Positions 29,885 to 37,714 of a stretch of 64,000 nt of DNA are shown here, piece after piece. The position numbers and the translations under genes were made by a program. Under the pieces are notes generated by a model. It had not been told where the DNA came from. It searched no databases and saw nothing but the letters and a program-made list of their open reading frames with translations. The number at the start of each line of letters is the position of its first letter. Positions within the stretch are counted from its first letter, which is position 1. Source of the DNA: Luteimonas sp. MC1750 (lineage in GTDB: Bacteria > Pseudomonadota > Gammaproteobacteria > Xanthomonadales > Xanthomonadaceae); assembly GCF_016615955.1 (NCBI RefSeq), contig NZ_CP067113.1, positions 868,001-932,000 on the forward strand. Reading direction: 5' to 3'.

Positions 29885-31378
29885 ATGGGCAATTTCATGG
29901 AAGAACTGATTCGCGGGCTATCGGCGGACGCGGCAACTGACATTTTCATCTGGTTGACGTTGGCGGTGTTCGCCTTCGCGGTGTTTCAGGCCTCGAAAGG
30001 CCGGCATTCACGGTTCCTAGCTCAAGCCCCCAGCGTGATGACCTCGTTGGGCATCCTCGGCACGTTCTTTGGCATCGTGATCGGGTTGCTGGACTTCAAC
30101 GTGAAGGACATCGACGGCAGCATTGGCCCACTGCTCGAAGGAATGAAGACCGCCTTCCTCACCAGTTTGGTAGGCATGCTGCTTGCGATCGTCTTCAAGG
30201 CGCTGGACGCTTTCAAGTTTGCGCCTGCACGCGACCTCTCGAATGCGCCTGACGAGGTCTCGCCGACTCACATCCTGGCCGCTCTGGATAAGCAAGGCGA
30301 ATGCCTCGCGACGATCGCCCAGTCACTTTCGGCATCGGAGGAAGGCTCGGTCGTTGGTCAGCTGAAGATGGTCCGTGCGGACTTTTCAGATCAGGCCACC
30401 CGGCTGCGTACGGAGCGGGCCGAGTTCCAGGGAAAGCTCTTCACCCAGATGGAAAGCTTCGCCACCTTGCTGTCGAAGTCGGCCACCGAAGTGGTGATCG
30501 AAGCGCTACGGCAGGTCATTGTCGACTTCAATACCAATCTGACCGAACAGTTCGGCGAAAACTTCAAGGCGCTGGACGAATCCGTAAAAAAGCTCGTCGT
30601 GTGGCAGCAACAATACGCCGTACAGGTCGAAGCGATGGGCGAGCAGTTCGCAAAGGGCGTTGAAGCCCTTGAGACCACCGGCGGCGCCATCACGCTGATT
30701 AAGGATGAATGCAAACACATCCCCGAGGCGATGGACGAGCTTCGCGAGGTGCTGGATGTCAACCAGCACCAGATCCAGGAACTGCAGCGGCACTTGGAGG
30801 CATTCGTCGCAATGCGAAATGAAGCAGTTGCGGCGGTGCCGGAGATCCAGGGGCAGATCGAGAACATGGTGTCCTCGTTGGGCTCGGCAGCCAACGATAT
30901 GTCAACTGCCCTCACCGACCGTTCCGAGCAGTTCGCTACGCACGTCGAGCGCAGCACAGTGTCCATGCGGGAGATGGCCATGACTGTCGCGAACGAGACG
31001 GAGTCCTTGAGCAAGGAACTTACACAGACAGTTGAAGAACTGGCCGTCGCCGCCCGTGAGATGGTCCGCAGCCTTGAAAGCGCAGGCAAAGAAGTCCACG
31101 AGCAAATCAGCGCATGTACTGAAGAGATGGCCGAAGCTGTGCGTCGTGATACCACGCGCATGCTCGGTGGAGTAGAGCAACAGATCAGCGCAGCAGTCGA
31201 CAAAACGGGCGAATCGGTCAATGCCCAGCTTCAGGCGCTGGACAATGCAGTCGGCAAGGAACTGGAGCGTGTGATGAACCGGTTCGGTACTTCGGTTGCG
31301 CAGATCTCCGATGGCTTCAGTCAGGATTATCTCAAGCTGATCCGGCGGCTGTCCGACCTGTCGAAGGATGTGGCATGA
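29885..31378 (+). CDS. zorA: ZorA-like MotA/TolQ/ExbB proton channel with long helical tail
   Basis: A 497-residue membrane protein. Three hydrophobic segments (about 17-36, 50-70 and 88-108) include GILGTFFGIVIGL and FLTSLVGMLLAIVFKAL, the conserved pore helices of the MotA/TolQ/ExbB superfamily. Residues 115 to the end form a long, charged, almost purely helical cytoplasmic tail with coiled-coil-like repeats. This channel-plus-tail design, followed by an OmpA protein and a nuclease, is that of ZorA from the Zorya anti-phage system, where the motor is thought to sense envelope perturbation and transmit it along the tail. Base composition is markedly less GC-rich than neighbours. The stop overlaps the zorB start (ATGA). 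Confidence 0.8.
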   Translation: MGNFMEELIRGLSADAATDIFIWLTLAVFAFAVFQASKGRHSRFLAQAPSVMTSLGILGTFFGIVIGLLDFNVKDIDGSIGPLLEGMKTAFLTSLVGMLLAIVFKALDAFKFAPARDLSNAPDEVSPTHILAALDKQGECLATIAQSLSASEEGSVVGQLKMVRADFSDQATRLRTERAEFQGKLFTQMESFATLLSKSATEVVIEALRQVIVDFNTNLTEQFGENFKALDESVKKLVVWQQQYAVQVEAMGEQFAKGVEALETTGGAITLIKDECKHIPEAMDELREVLDVNQHQIQELQRHLEAFVAMRNEAVAAVPEIQGQIENMVSSLGSAANDMSTALTDRSEQFATHVERSTVSMREMAMTVANETESLSKELTQTVEELAVAAREMVRSLESAGKEVHEQISACTEEMAEAVRRDTTRMLGGVEQQISAAVDKTGESVNAQLQALDNAVGKELERVMNRFGTSVAQISDGFSQDYLKLIRRLSDLSKDVA

Positions 31379-32103
31379 GTGCTTCGGTCGCAAAGATCCT
31401 CGGAACCACAAGTTCAGCAGACGGGGATTCGGATCACTGGCTGAGTGTTGCCGATCTGATGTCCGGTCTAATGATCGTCTTTCTGTTCGTCGCTGTATCC
31501 ATGATGCATTTCGTTCGCCTTGAACGCGACAGCATCAAAGAGATCGCCATGGCATACCGGGATACGCAGGTTAGCCTCTACCAGGACTTGTCATCGGAGT
31601 TCGCTGACGATCTGCAAAGGTGGGGTGCCGAGATCGATGATCAGACCCTCGAGGTCCGGTTCCTGAATCCAGAAATGCTCTTTGAATCTGGGCGCGCGAA
31701 CATCAACCAGCCGTTTCGTCAGGTGCTAGCTGATTTTGTTCCCCGGTATCTCGAAGTGATCCTTCGCTATCGAGATCGCATTGAGGAGGTGCGGATCGAG
31801 GGCCATACCAGCAGTGACTGGGCGAAAGGAGTGTCTGTCGACAACGCCTACTTCAACAACATGGCGCTTTCGCAAGCTCGCACTAATGAAGTTTTGCGCT
31901 ATGCGTATGACCTTGCCACCCCGGGGGAAGACCGCGATTGGGTCCGCCAGTCTGTCGCGGCGGTAGGATTCTCCTCCGCGCGGCCGGTCCTCTCCGAGGA
32001 TGGAGTCGAAGACGTATATCGGTCACGACGTGTTGCCTTTCGGGTGGTAACCGACAGCGAGACTCAGATCAAGCGCATCATTAACGACCGTCCCGGAAGC
32101 TGA
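31375..32103 (+). CDS. zorB: ZorB-like OmpA-domain motor protein
   Basis: A 242-residue protein with a short cytosolic N-terminus, one transmembrane helix (about 28-45) preceded by the motif WLSVADLMSGLM, and an OmpA-like peptidoglycan-binding domain. Asp27 lies where MotB and ZorB carry the proton-binding aspartate. The OmpA part shows ESGRANINQPF, VRIEGHTSS and NMALSQARTNEVL, the family's binding elements. It would pair with the upstream channel as a MotB-type stator. General use of OmpA domains elsewhere is possible, but the coupling to a ZorA-like gene and an HNH gene argues for Zorya. Confidence 0.8.
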   Translation: MSASVAKILGTTSSADGDSDHWLSVADLMSGLMIVFLFVAVSMMHFVRLERDSIKEIAMAYRDTQVSLYQDLSSEFADDLQRWGAEIDDQTLEVRFLNPEMLFESGRANINQPFRQVLADFVPRYLEVILRYRDRIEEVRIEGHTSSDWAKGVSVDNAYFNNMALSQARTNEVLRYAYDLATPGEDRDWVRQSVAAVGFSSARPVLSEDGVEDVYRSRRVAFRVVTDSETQIKRIINDRPGS

Positions 32104-32106
32104 CCC

Positions 32107-33216
32107 ATGCGGCTGAATGTTGATTTCAGTGCGCTCGAGACCGTCGCGAGCAAGTTTCAATCCCGGCGGACGTTTCAGCTGAACCTCGACAACCAACCCC
32201 CTCTCGAGCGAATCGATATCGATCTCGTGAAGGGTATCGAGATCCAGTTGGAGGATCTGGACAGCGAGGACGGATTGCTGTCATACAAAGGGCGTCACGT
32301 CATCCTGTACATTCGCGACCACGGTGGAAAGCTGGACGAAGCGATCCTGGATCCCACGCGCGGGAAGAGGTTTCATGTCGCGGACTGCGAAACCCTCGAG
32401 TCGATGCGTACGCAGGGGCGCTTTGAGCGCTACGTGGTCACACAATCTACCAGCGGCGATTTCGAGATTTCAGGCAGGAGTTACGCAACGGGACGGACCA
32501 CTACTGGTGTGGCGAGGCTGAAGGTTTGCAAGAACTGCTTGGCTAAGCTCAACTTCAACTCGTACCTGCTAGCGTCGCGCACGGAGAAGAGCGGGAAGTG
32601 GCTTTCGTTCAGTCTGCTAGAGTTCTTCGAAACATACAGCACGCGTTTTAGGCAACTCCCACGCGGCTTGGCCAGCAGTGAGGAAGCATCGACCTACAGC
32701 AAGGACTGGCAAGAGACTTCGCGGCGTCTGAGGGAGGCAAGCAATTACCGTTGTGAGGATTGTCAGATCGTCCTCCGCGAGCACATGGATCTCTTGCATG
32801 TCCACCACGTCAATGGCGTCAAGAACGACGATCGGCCCCCGAACCTCAGTGTTCTCTGCAAAGACTGCCATCGGAAGCAGCCCTTACACGGGCATATCTT
32901 CGTGTCGCGGCGGGAGATGGGGATTATCTCGCGCTTACGTGCTGCGCAAGGCATTCAGCCCAGGACGTGGGATGAGGCGATTCGGATGGCAGACCTCGCA
33001 GTTCGCCCGACGCTGGAACTCGCCCGACACCAACGATGGGATGTGCCCGAGTTCGCCTTGAATATCCCGGGGCGGAGGGGTGGCTCTTTCCATGTTGAAG
33101 CGGCATGGGCGAGATCAAAGCGGGCGATCGTCTCGGTGGAGGGGGCAGAGGTGCCCGCCGAATGGCGCGCGGATACTGCAGGCGCTCTTCTTTCTGAACT
33201 TGGCGCGTCGCTCTGA
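32107..33216 (+). CDS. HNH endonuclease, probable Zorya effector (ZorE-like)
   Basis: A 369-residue protein with an HNH nuclease domain at about residues 205-260. A zinc site of two CxxC pairs, CEDC (216-219) and CKDC (251-254), brackets the catalytic LHVHHVNGVKNDD stretch (His231-His234) and ends in the CKDCH histidine. A further CKNC occurs near residue 140. The N-terminal 200 residues are not recognised and could detect or bind DNA. Type II Zorya systems carry an HNH protein (ZorE) after zorAB, so this is the best match, but I cannot confirm that it is the same family. The gene starts 3 bases after zorB and shares its AT-rich composition. Confidence 0.75.
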   Translation: MRLNVDFSALETVASKFQSRRTFQLNLDNQPPLERIDIDLVKGIEIQLEDLDSEDGLLSYKGRHVILYIRDHGGKLDEAILDPTRGKRFHVADCETLESMRTQGRFERYVVTQSTSGDFEISGRSYATGRTTTGVARLKVCKNCLAKLNFNSYLLASRTEKSGKWLSFSLLEFFETYSTRFRQLPRGLASSEEASTYSKDWQETSRRLREASNYRCEDCQIVLREHMDLLHVHHVNGVKNDDRPPNLSVLCKDCHRKQPLHGHIFVSRREMGIISRLRAAQGIQPRTWDEAIRMADLAVRPTLELARHQRWDVPEFALNIPGRRGGSFHVEAAWARSKRAIVSVEGAEVPAEWRADTAGALLSELGASL

Positions 33217-33254
33217 AGTTCCTCTCTTCTTGGAATCTCCCTCTGCTTGTCGGG

Positions 33255-33997
33255 GTTCTACCCCGGCCGAGGCCGGGGGGCATGATGCGGTGTCCAAGGT
33301 CGAGAAGGACAAGCTCGATGCGCTGGCGCTGTTCAAGTCCGACATGGGCGCGTTCAATCGGTTGTACGCATTCCTGTCGCAGATGATCGACTACGGCAAC
33401 ACGGCGATCGAGAAGCGCTTCCTGTTCTACAAACGCCTGCTGCCGCTGCTGGAGTTCGGGCGCGAGCGCGACACCGTGGACCTGTCGAAGGTGGTGCTGA
33501 CGCATCACACGCTGCGCGACCGCGGGAAGCAGGCCCTGGACCTTGCGGCAGGGGAAGCCTACAAGCTGCAGCCGATGGATGAGGTCGGCAGCGGTCACGT
33601 GCAGGAAAAGCAGCAGGCCTACCTCGCCGAGATCATCGAGAAGGTCAACGGCCTCTTCGAGGGCGGCCTGAGTGACGGCGACCAGCTGGTCTACGTCAAC
33701 GGTGTGATCAAGGGGAAGCTGCTGGAGAACGAGACCCTGCTGCAGCAGGCGGCGGACAACAGCAAGGAGCAGTTCGCCAACTCGCCGGACCTGAAGACGG
33801 CGCTGCTCAACGCCGTCATGGATGCGCTGGACGCCCATACGACGATGAGCAGCCAGGCGCTGGCGTCGGAAAAGGTAAGGGACGGCCTGAAGGATATTCT
33901 GCTTGGACCCGGCCAGTTGTATGAGGCGCTGCGTTCCGGGCGGGGCGCTGCTGGCAGCCGCGCAGCAGGCAGGCCAGCGCCGCGGCATTCCATGTGA
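33255..33997 (+). pseudogene. hsdR: C-terminal fragment of type I restriction subunit HsdR
   Basis: An open frame whose sequence from about 33290 (KVEKDKLDALALFKSD) to about 33945 matches the C-terminal end of type I restriction endonuclease subunits: FNRLYAFLSQMIDYG, KRFLFYKRLLPLLEF, VVLTHHTLRDRG, LNAVMDALDAHTTMSSQAL and LYEAL. The nuclease and helicase domains are missing, no hsdM or hsdS is nearby, and no ribosome site precedes it. A perfect 8-bp-arm hairpin (33261-33278) lies at the border with the HNH gene. GC content returns to the genome norm here. It is a remnant left when the Zorya-like cassette or another event removed the rest. Confidence 0.8.
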
Positions 33998-34090
33998 AAC
34001 GTGGCCAGGCGGGCTGCTGCCTGATCCAGCGGGAAGGGGTCATGACGTGGCGTGCATGAGCTGAGTATCGGGTCTATTTGGCTCGAATGA

Positions 34091-34119
34091 TGAGCCGAAT
34101 ATGCCCCGTATTCGGCTCA
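34091..34119. repeat. 11-bp perfect inverted repeat
   Basis: TGAGCCGAATA and its exact reverse complement flank a 7-base loop between the two hsdR fragments. There is no T tract. It could be an old operator or a recombination scar. The rest of 33998-34160 shows nothing recognisable. Confidence 0.6.
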
Positions 34120-34159
34120 CCTGGACCTAATCCAGCCTGGTGCCAGAGTTGCTCCCCGA

Positions 34160-34345
34160 TGTCGTCCAGGAGCCCGTCGAGCCAGCCCCGACAGCGAGAT
34201 CCTTCGCGAACCCTTTGCCCAGCTGGCGGAGGGTGATCTGGGGCGTTTCGGGATCGGCGGCGACTAGCTGCTCGGCCATGGAGACCAGCTTGAGAGAGAC
34301 AGGGTCATGCGTCTGGAGAAACCAGAGGTTGCTTTCAGCCGGCGT
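34160..34345 (-). pseudogene. short HsdR N-terminus-like fragment
   Basis: The minus strand encodes SNLWFLQTHDPVSLKLVSMA and then EQLVAADPETPQITLRQLGK before the frame loses similarity. This recalls the N-terminal DUF4145-type segment of many HsdR proteins (FL..HDP...KL...AE....DP.T...KLRQ). It has no proper start and is a fragment. It lies in opposite orientation to the C-terminal HsdR fragment 160 bases away, so the ancestral gene was both deleted and rearranged, or two different hsdR genes left traces. Confidence 0.45.
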
Positions 34346-34385
34346 ACTGCCCGATGGTCATCCTCGGCGATCCCCGCGGCTGGCC

Positions 34386-35111
34386 TCACCCACGACTCTG
34401 CGCGAACTCCGGAAAGGTCTCCTTGATCGGATCCTCATCCGGCAGGACATAGAACACCCCGCCGCGCTCGAAGGTCGGTCGGACGACCTGCTCATAGAAC
34501 TCGGGCGAGACGTTGATGCAGCCGTGGGTGACGCGGTTGTCATCCGGCGTCGGCGACGCCAGCCGTTCGGCGCGCTTCTCGGCCGGGACGCCGGTCGCGG
34601 TCGGATGGATCGAGACCGCGGACTCGTAGTCCACCCACAGCACGCGGCCGGCGTCGATCGACGGGCCGTAGCCGCCGACGAAGCGGCCGGCGGGAGTCGT
34701 GCGATCGCGGCCGGGAATCTCGCGCAGCGCGAGGCCGGCGATGCCGGGGGCCGTGTGGTCGCCGACCGCCGAGCCGAACAGCCCGGGTGCGGCTCCGCGA
34801 AGGCGGCCGTCGCCGCCGAATACCAGGATCTGCGCGGCGGCCTTGTCGATCACGGCGAACGGATAGCCCTGGCTGTCCTTGGACGCGACCACCCAGCCCG
34901 CGAGGTCGATCACCGTGCTCGACACGTCCTGTCCCGGTGGAAGCTGGTCAGCGGCGGCGACCGCCGGATCTGCGGCAACGGCATCCTGGGCCAGTGTCAC
35001 GCCAGTGAAGCCTGCGGATGCCAGTGCCAGGGCCAGGACGACCTGGGCGGTCCGGATCGGAAGGGGGTGAGGGTTACGGATGGGATCGGCCCTGGAAACG
35101 GAAACAGTCAA
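34386..35111 (-). CDS. L,D-transpeptidase (YkuD family)
   Basis: A 241-residue secreted enzyme. The N-terminal hydrophobic run VVLALALASAGFTGVTLAQ is a signal peptide. The catalytic domain has PFAVIDKAAAQILVF at its start and ends in the active-site motif HGCINV (about residue 196), whose cysteine forms the acyl-enzyme, with SIHPT supplying the upstream histidine. Such enzymes make 3-3 peptidoglycan cross-links or attach lipoproteins. A divergent insertion with GDHTAPGIAGLALREIPG is also present. It is followed, on the same strand and upstream, by a small coiled-coil lipoprotein, suggesting a cell-wall function, although that lipoprotein lacks lysines. Confidence 0.88.
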   Translation of the reverse strand: MTVSVSRADPIRNPHPLPIRTAQVVLALALASAGFTGVTLAQDAVAADPAVAAADQLPPGQDVSSTVIDLAGWVVASKDSQGYPFAVIDKAAAQILVFGGDGRLRGAAPGLFGSAVGDHTAPGIAGLALREIPGRDRTTPAGRFVGGYGPSIDAGRVLWVDYESAVSIHPTATGVPAEKRAERLASPTPDDNRVTHGCINVSPEFYEQVVRPTFERGGVFYVLPDEDPIKETFPEFAQSRG

Positions 35112-35185
35112 TACAACAGCACCGGTGGCCAGCAGGGGCCACGGGCAGGGACAGGCCGCTGGGCGCGACCTGTCCCGGCGCGCAC

Positions 35186-35455
35186 TCAGCCGCGCGGCAC
35201 GCGGCGCGGCGAGGCTTCCAGCTGCTGGACGCGACCTTCGATCTGGTCCAGACGCTGATTGGCCCGCTGCGCGCCCTGGTTGGCGGATTCGGCGCTCTGG
35301 GCCGCACCCTGCACCTGCGTATCGAGGCGGTCGAGGCGCGAGTTGATGCCTGCGAACTCGTCGTCATAGGTTGCGCATGCGGAGAGGCCGACGGCGGCAA
35401 CCATCGCCACGCCGAGGGTCCGCGCCATCACACAATGTTTCCTGGTCGGGAACAT
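35186..35455 (-). CDS. Lpp/OprI-like coiled-coil lipoprotein
   Basis: An 89-residue lipoprotein with signal peptide and lipobox LSAC (about residues 24-27). The mature part is a continuous coiled coil (INSRLDRLDTQVQ and QRANQRLDQIEGRVQQLE heptads), like Lpp and OprI that coat the inner face of the outer membrane. The start is the ATG at 35455, 6 bases after AAGGAGG; an ATG nine codons later is a weaker alternative. Braun-type lipoproteins end in lysine for linkage to peptidoglycan; this one ends in RRVPRG and its mature part has no lysine, so covalent attachment in that way is not possible. Confidence 0.8.
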   Translation of the reverse strand: MFPTRKHCVMARTLGVAMVAAVGLSACATYDDEFAGINSRLDRLDTQVQGAAQSAESANQGAQRANQRLDQIEGRVQQLEASPRRVPRG

Positions 35456-35570
35456 GGCAATCCTCCTTACGTTTGGGGGGTCGAATATAGCCCCGTTTAT
35501 TCCGGCACCCGGTGACGCCTTCAGCTGGCATTCGCTTACGTGGACGCAGCGTGAAGGCGCGGGTGCGTGC

Positions 35571-35999
35571 CTACCGGGACGGAGCTTCGCGGCTGAGCAC
35601 CCGCTGCATCACGATGCCCGCGACCATCGCGGGCACGAACCAGAGGGCCTCGATTGAAGCCACGCCCAGGCCCGCCAGCGCAGGGCCCGGGCAGTAACCG
35701 GCCAGTCCCCAGCCGATCCCGAACAGCGCGGCCCCGGCCAGCAACCGCGCATCCACCTGACGCAGCTGCGACAGGCGGAAGTCGTCCGCGAACAGGGGGC
35801 GCCCGCGCCGCAGCACCGGTCGGAACAGCAGCAGGGTCGTCGCCACCGCGCCACCGAGCACGAACGCGAGGGTGGGGTCGAAGGCGCCGGTGACATCGAG
35901 AAAGCCGAGGATGCGCCGCGCATCGGTCATGCCCGACATCGCGAGCCCCACACCGAACAGCGCACCGGATGCGAACGCCGCAGCGACGAATCGCTTCAT
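35571..35999 (-). CDS. YeeE/YedE half-transporter, C-terminal partner (DUF6691 type)
   Basis: A 142-residue membrane protein with about four helices, the second half of a two-gene YeeE/YedE transporter of sulfur compounds (thiosulfate-type). It has the start MKRFVAAAFASGALFGVGLA, GMTDARRILGFLDVTG and the conserved GIGWGLAGYCPGPALAGLG, where the cysteine is the likely sulfur-relay residue. The start overlaps the stop of the first half by four bases (ATGA). Confidence 0.88.
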   Translation of the reverse strand: MKRFVAAAFASGALFGVGLAMSGMTDARRILGFLDVTGAFDPTLAFVLGGAVATTLLLFRPVLRRGRPLFADDFRLSQLRQVDARLLAGAALFGIGWGLAGYCPGPALAGLGVASIEALWFVPAMVAGIVMQRVLSREAPSR

Positions 36000-36421
36000 G
36001 CCCAGCCTCCCGCGTGGCGCACCACCCATGTGGTCGCCACCGCCGTGGCCATGAAGGTGAGCACCGCCACCAGCGAGCGCAGCGACAGCCGGCCCAGCCC
36101 GCACACTCCGTGCCCGCTGGTGCAGCCGTTGCCGAGGCTGGTGCCGAAGCCCACCAGCAGGCCCGCAGCCACCAGCAGCAGTGGCGGGAATCCTTCGCGC
36201 GGGGTCGCGATGCCCGGCAACAGCGCAATCGACGCGCCGCCCGCCAGGACCAGACCGGCGAGGAAGGCGACTCGCCACGCCACCTCCCCGTGCCGCGGGA
36301 ACACCACGCCTGCGAGGATGCCGCTGACGCCGGCAACACGGCCGTTGAGCCACAGCAGCAGCGTGGCGGCCAGTCCGATCAGCACGCCGCCTGCGAGCGC
36401 CATCAGCCAGGTCGTACTCAT
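35996..36421 (-). CDS. YeeE/YedE half-transporter, N-terminal partner
   Basis: A 141-residue membrane protein with four helices. The family signature [19 protein letters not shown] followed by [11 protein letters not shown] contains two conserved cysteines thought to carry a sulfur atom. Relatives import thiosulfate or move sulfane sulfur. It overlaps the persulfide dioxygenase gene upstream (ATGA) and its partner downstream (ATGA), so all three are translated as a unit. A decayed copy lies at 24520-24797. Confidence 0.9.
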   Translation of the reverse strand: MSTTWLMALAGGVLIGLAATLLLWLNGRVAGVSGILAGVVFPRHGEVAWRVAFLAGLVLAGGASIALLPGIATPREGFPPLLLVAAGLLVGFGTSLGNGCTSGHGVCGLGRLSLRSLVAVLTFMATAVATTWVVRHAGGWA

Positions 36422-37290
36422 ATGTCCTTGCCGATGCGGTTCAGCGGCAGCCGCAGGTAGCGCACGCCATCAGCGTCTGGTGGCGGCAGGTCGCCCCCGC
36501 GGATGTTGACCTGCAGCGAGGGCAGGATGAGCTTCGGCGCCGCCAGTCCCGCGTCGCGCTCGTTGCGCATGCGGACGAAGGCCGCCTCACCGACGTCGCC
36601 GGCCAGGTGCACGTTGCGCTCGCGCTGGGCCGCGATGGAGGTTTCCGCGCGCGCGTCGCGGCCGTCCGGCGGATAGTCGTGGCAGAGGAACACGCGGGTG
36701 TCGTCCGGCAGTTCGAACAGGCGGCGGATCGAGCGGTACAGCGTGGCCGCATCACCGCCAGGGAAGTCGGCGCGCGCGGTGCCGGTGTCGGGCGCGAACA
36801 CGGTGTCGCCGACGAAGGCGGCATCGCCGATGACGTAGGTCAGGCTGTCGTCGGTATGGCCCGGGGTGGCGATGACGCGAGCCGGGAGCTCGCCGATGGA
36901 GAAGGTGTCGCCATCGGCGAACAACCGGTCGAACTGGCGGCCGTCCACTGCGAACGCGTCTTCCAGGCCGAACACCGCCTTGAAGCGTGCCTGCACGCCG
37001 GTGATGCCCCGGCCGATGGCAACGCGGGCGCCGGTCTCGGCACGGAGCCCGGCGGCGGCGGAGAGGTGGTCGGCATGCGCATGGGTCTCGAGGATCCACT
37101 CCACGTCCAGCTGGTGCGCGCGCACGAACTCGAGCAGCCGCTGCGCCGAGTCGAGCGACGTGCGAGCGGTGGCCGCGTCGTAATCCAGCACCGGGTCGAC
37201 GATTGCTGCGCGGCCTCCGTCGCGGTCGTAGGCCACGTGCGAAAACGTGGACGTGGCTTGGTCGTAGAAGCTTTCCACCTGCGGATCCAT
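36418..37290 (-). CDS. persulfide dioxygenase-like MBL-fold hydrolase (ETHE1/Blh family)
   Basis: A 290-residue metallo-beta-lactamase-fold protein. The metal motif THAHADH is at residues 69-75, followed by the ATPGHTDDS histidine, VGDTVFAPDTG with its aspartate, and the FLCHDYPPDGR histidine. The arrangement and the DFPGGDAATLYRSIRRLFELP block match bacterial ETHE1-type sulfur dioxygenases that oxidise glutathione persulfide to sulfite. Neighbouring BigR-type repressor, YeeE transporter and DSP-like protein make the sulfur-detoxification role convincing. Transcribed divergently from arsR. Confidence 0.92.
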   Translation of the reverse strand: MDPQVESFYDQATSTFSHVAYDRDGGRAAIVDPVLDYDAATARTSLDSAQRLLEFVRAHQLDVEWILETHAHADHLSAAAGLRAETGARVAIGRGITGVQARFKAVFGLEDAFAVDGRQFDRLFADGDTFSIGELPARVIATPGHTDDSLTYVIGDAAFVGDTVFAPDTGTARADFPGGDAATLYRSIRRLFELPDDTRVFLCHDYPPDGRDARAETSIAAQRERNVHLAGDVGEAAFVRMRNERDAGLAAPKLILPSLQVNIRGGDLPPPDADGVRYLRLPLNRIGKDI

Positions 37291-37308
37291 CGTGGGCTTC
37301 CCATGTTG

Positions 37309-37324
37309 TTTAGCAAGCGCTAAA
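37309..37324. promoter_or_regulatory. probable BigR/SqrR-type operator
   Basis: TTTAGCAAGCGCTAAA is an inverted repeat (6-bp arms, 4-base centre) in the 76-base spacer between the divergent persulfide dioxygenase and ArsR genes. TTAG...CTAA-type palindromes in this position fit an ArsR-family operator. It would let one repressor control both directions. Confidence 0.65.
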
Positions 37325-37366
37325 GTAGGGGCGCTTCCCCGGCCCTGTCAAGCGAGTCGCCCGCCC

Positions 37367-37714
37367 ATGCCCACGTCCACTTCCGACCCGCCTGGTCCAG
37401 ACACGCTGGCGGCCGACATGGCCGCCCACGCCGGCAAGGCGGCCGCCCTGCTGAAGGCGCTGGCCCATCCCGCCCGCCTGCTGGTGCTGTGCCAGCTGGT
37501 GGAGCGCGAGCGCACCGTGGGCGAACTGCAGCCGGCTACGGGACTTGGCGCTTCGGCGCTGTCGCAGCACCTGGCCGTGCTGCGGGACATGGCGCTGGTG
37601 CACACCCGGCGCGAAGCGCAGTGCATCCACTACTCGCTGGCCGATGGACCGGCGGTGGGTGTGCTGGAGGCGCTGCATGCCGCCTTCTGTGCCGGGGAGG
37701 TGCATGCCCGATGA
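37367..37714 (+). CDS. ArsR family repressor, BigR/SqrR-like
   Basis: A 115-residue winged-helix repressor. The helix-turn-helix is in TVGELQPATGLGASALSQHLAVLRDMALV. Two cysteines, one in LLVLCQLVERE (early helix) and one in AAFCAGEV near the C-terminus, lie where BigR and SqrR have the pair that forms a di- or tetrasulfide when persulfides are present; a third is in REAQCIHYS. This supports a sulfane-sulfur sensor rather than a metal sensor. It ends in a four-base overlap with the DSP-like lipoprotein gene. Confidence 0.88.
   Translation: MPTSTSDPPGPDTLAADMAAHAGKAAALLKALAHPARLLVLCQLVERERTVGELQPATGLGASALSQHLAVLRDMALVHTRREAQCIHYSLADGPAVGVLEALHAAFCAGEVHAR

Noticed and set aside
29885..32103. 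ZorA/ZorB-like pair considered as flagellar MotAB or ExbBD/TolQR
   Set aside because: The channel protein has a very long helical tail absent from those systems, no flagellar or TonB/Tol genes are adjacent, and an HNH nuclease is coupled to the pair.
34091..34119. Inverted repeat considered as a rho-independent terminator
   Set aside because: There is no run of T after the stem and no intact gene ends just before it.
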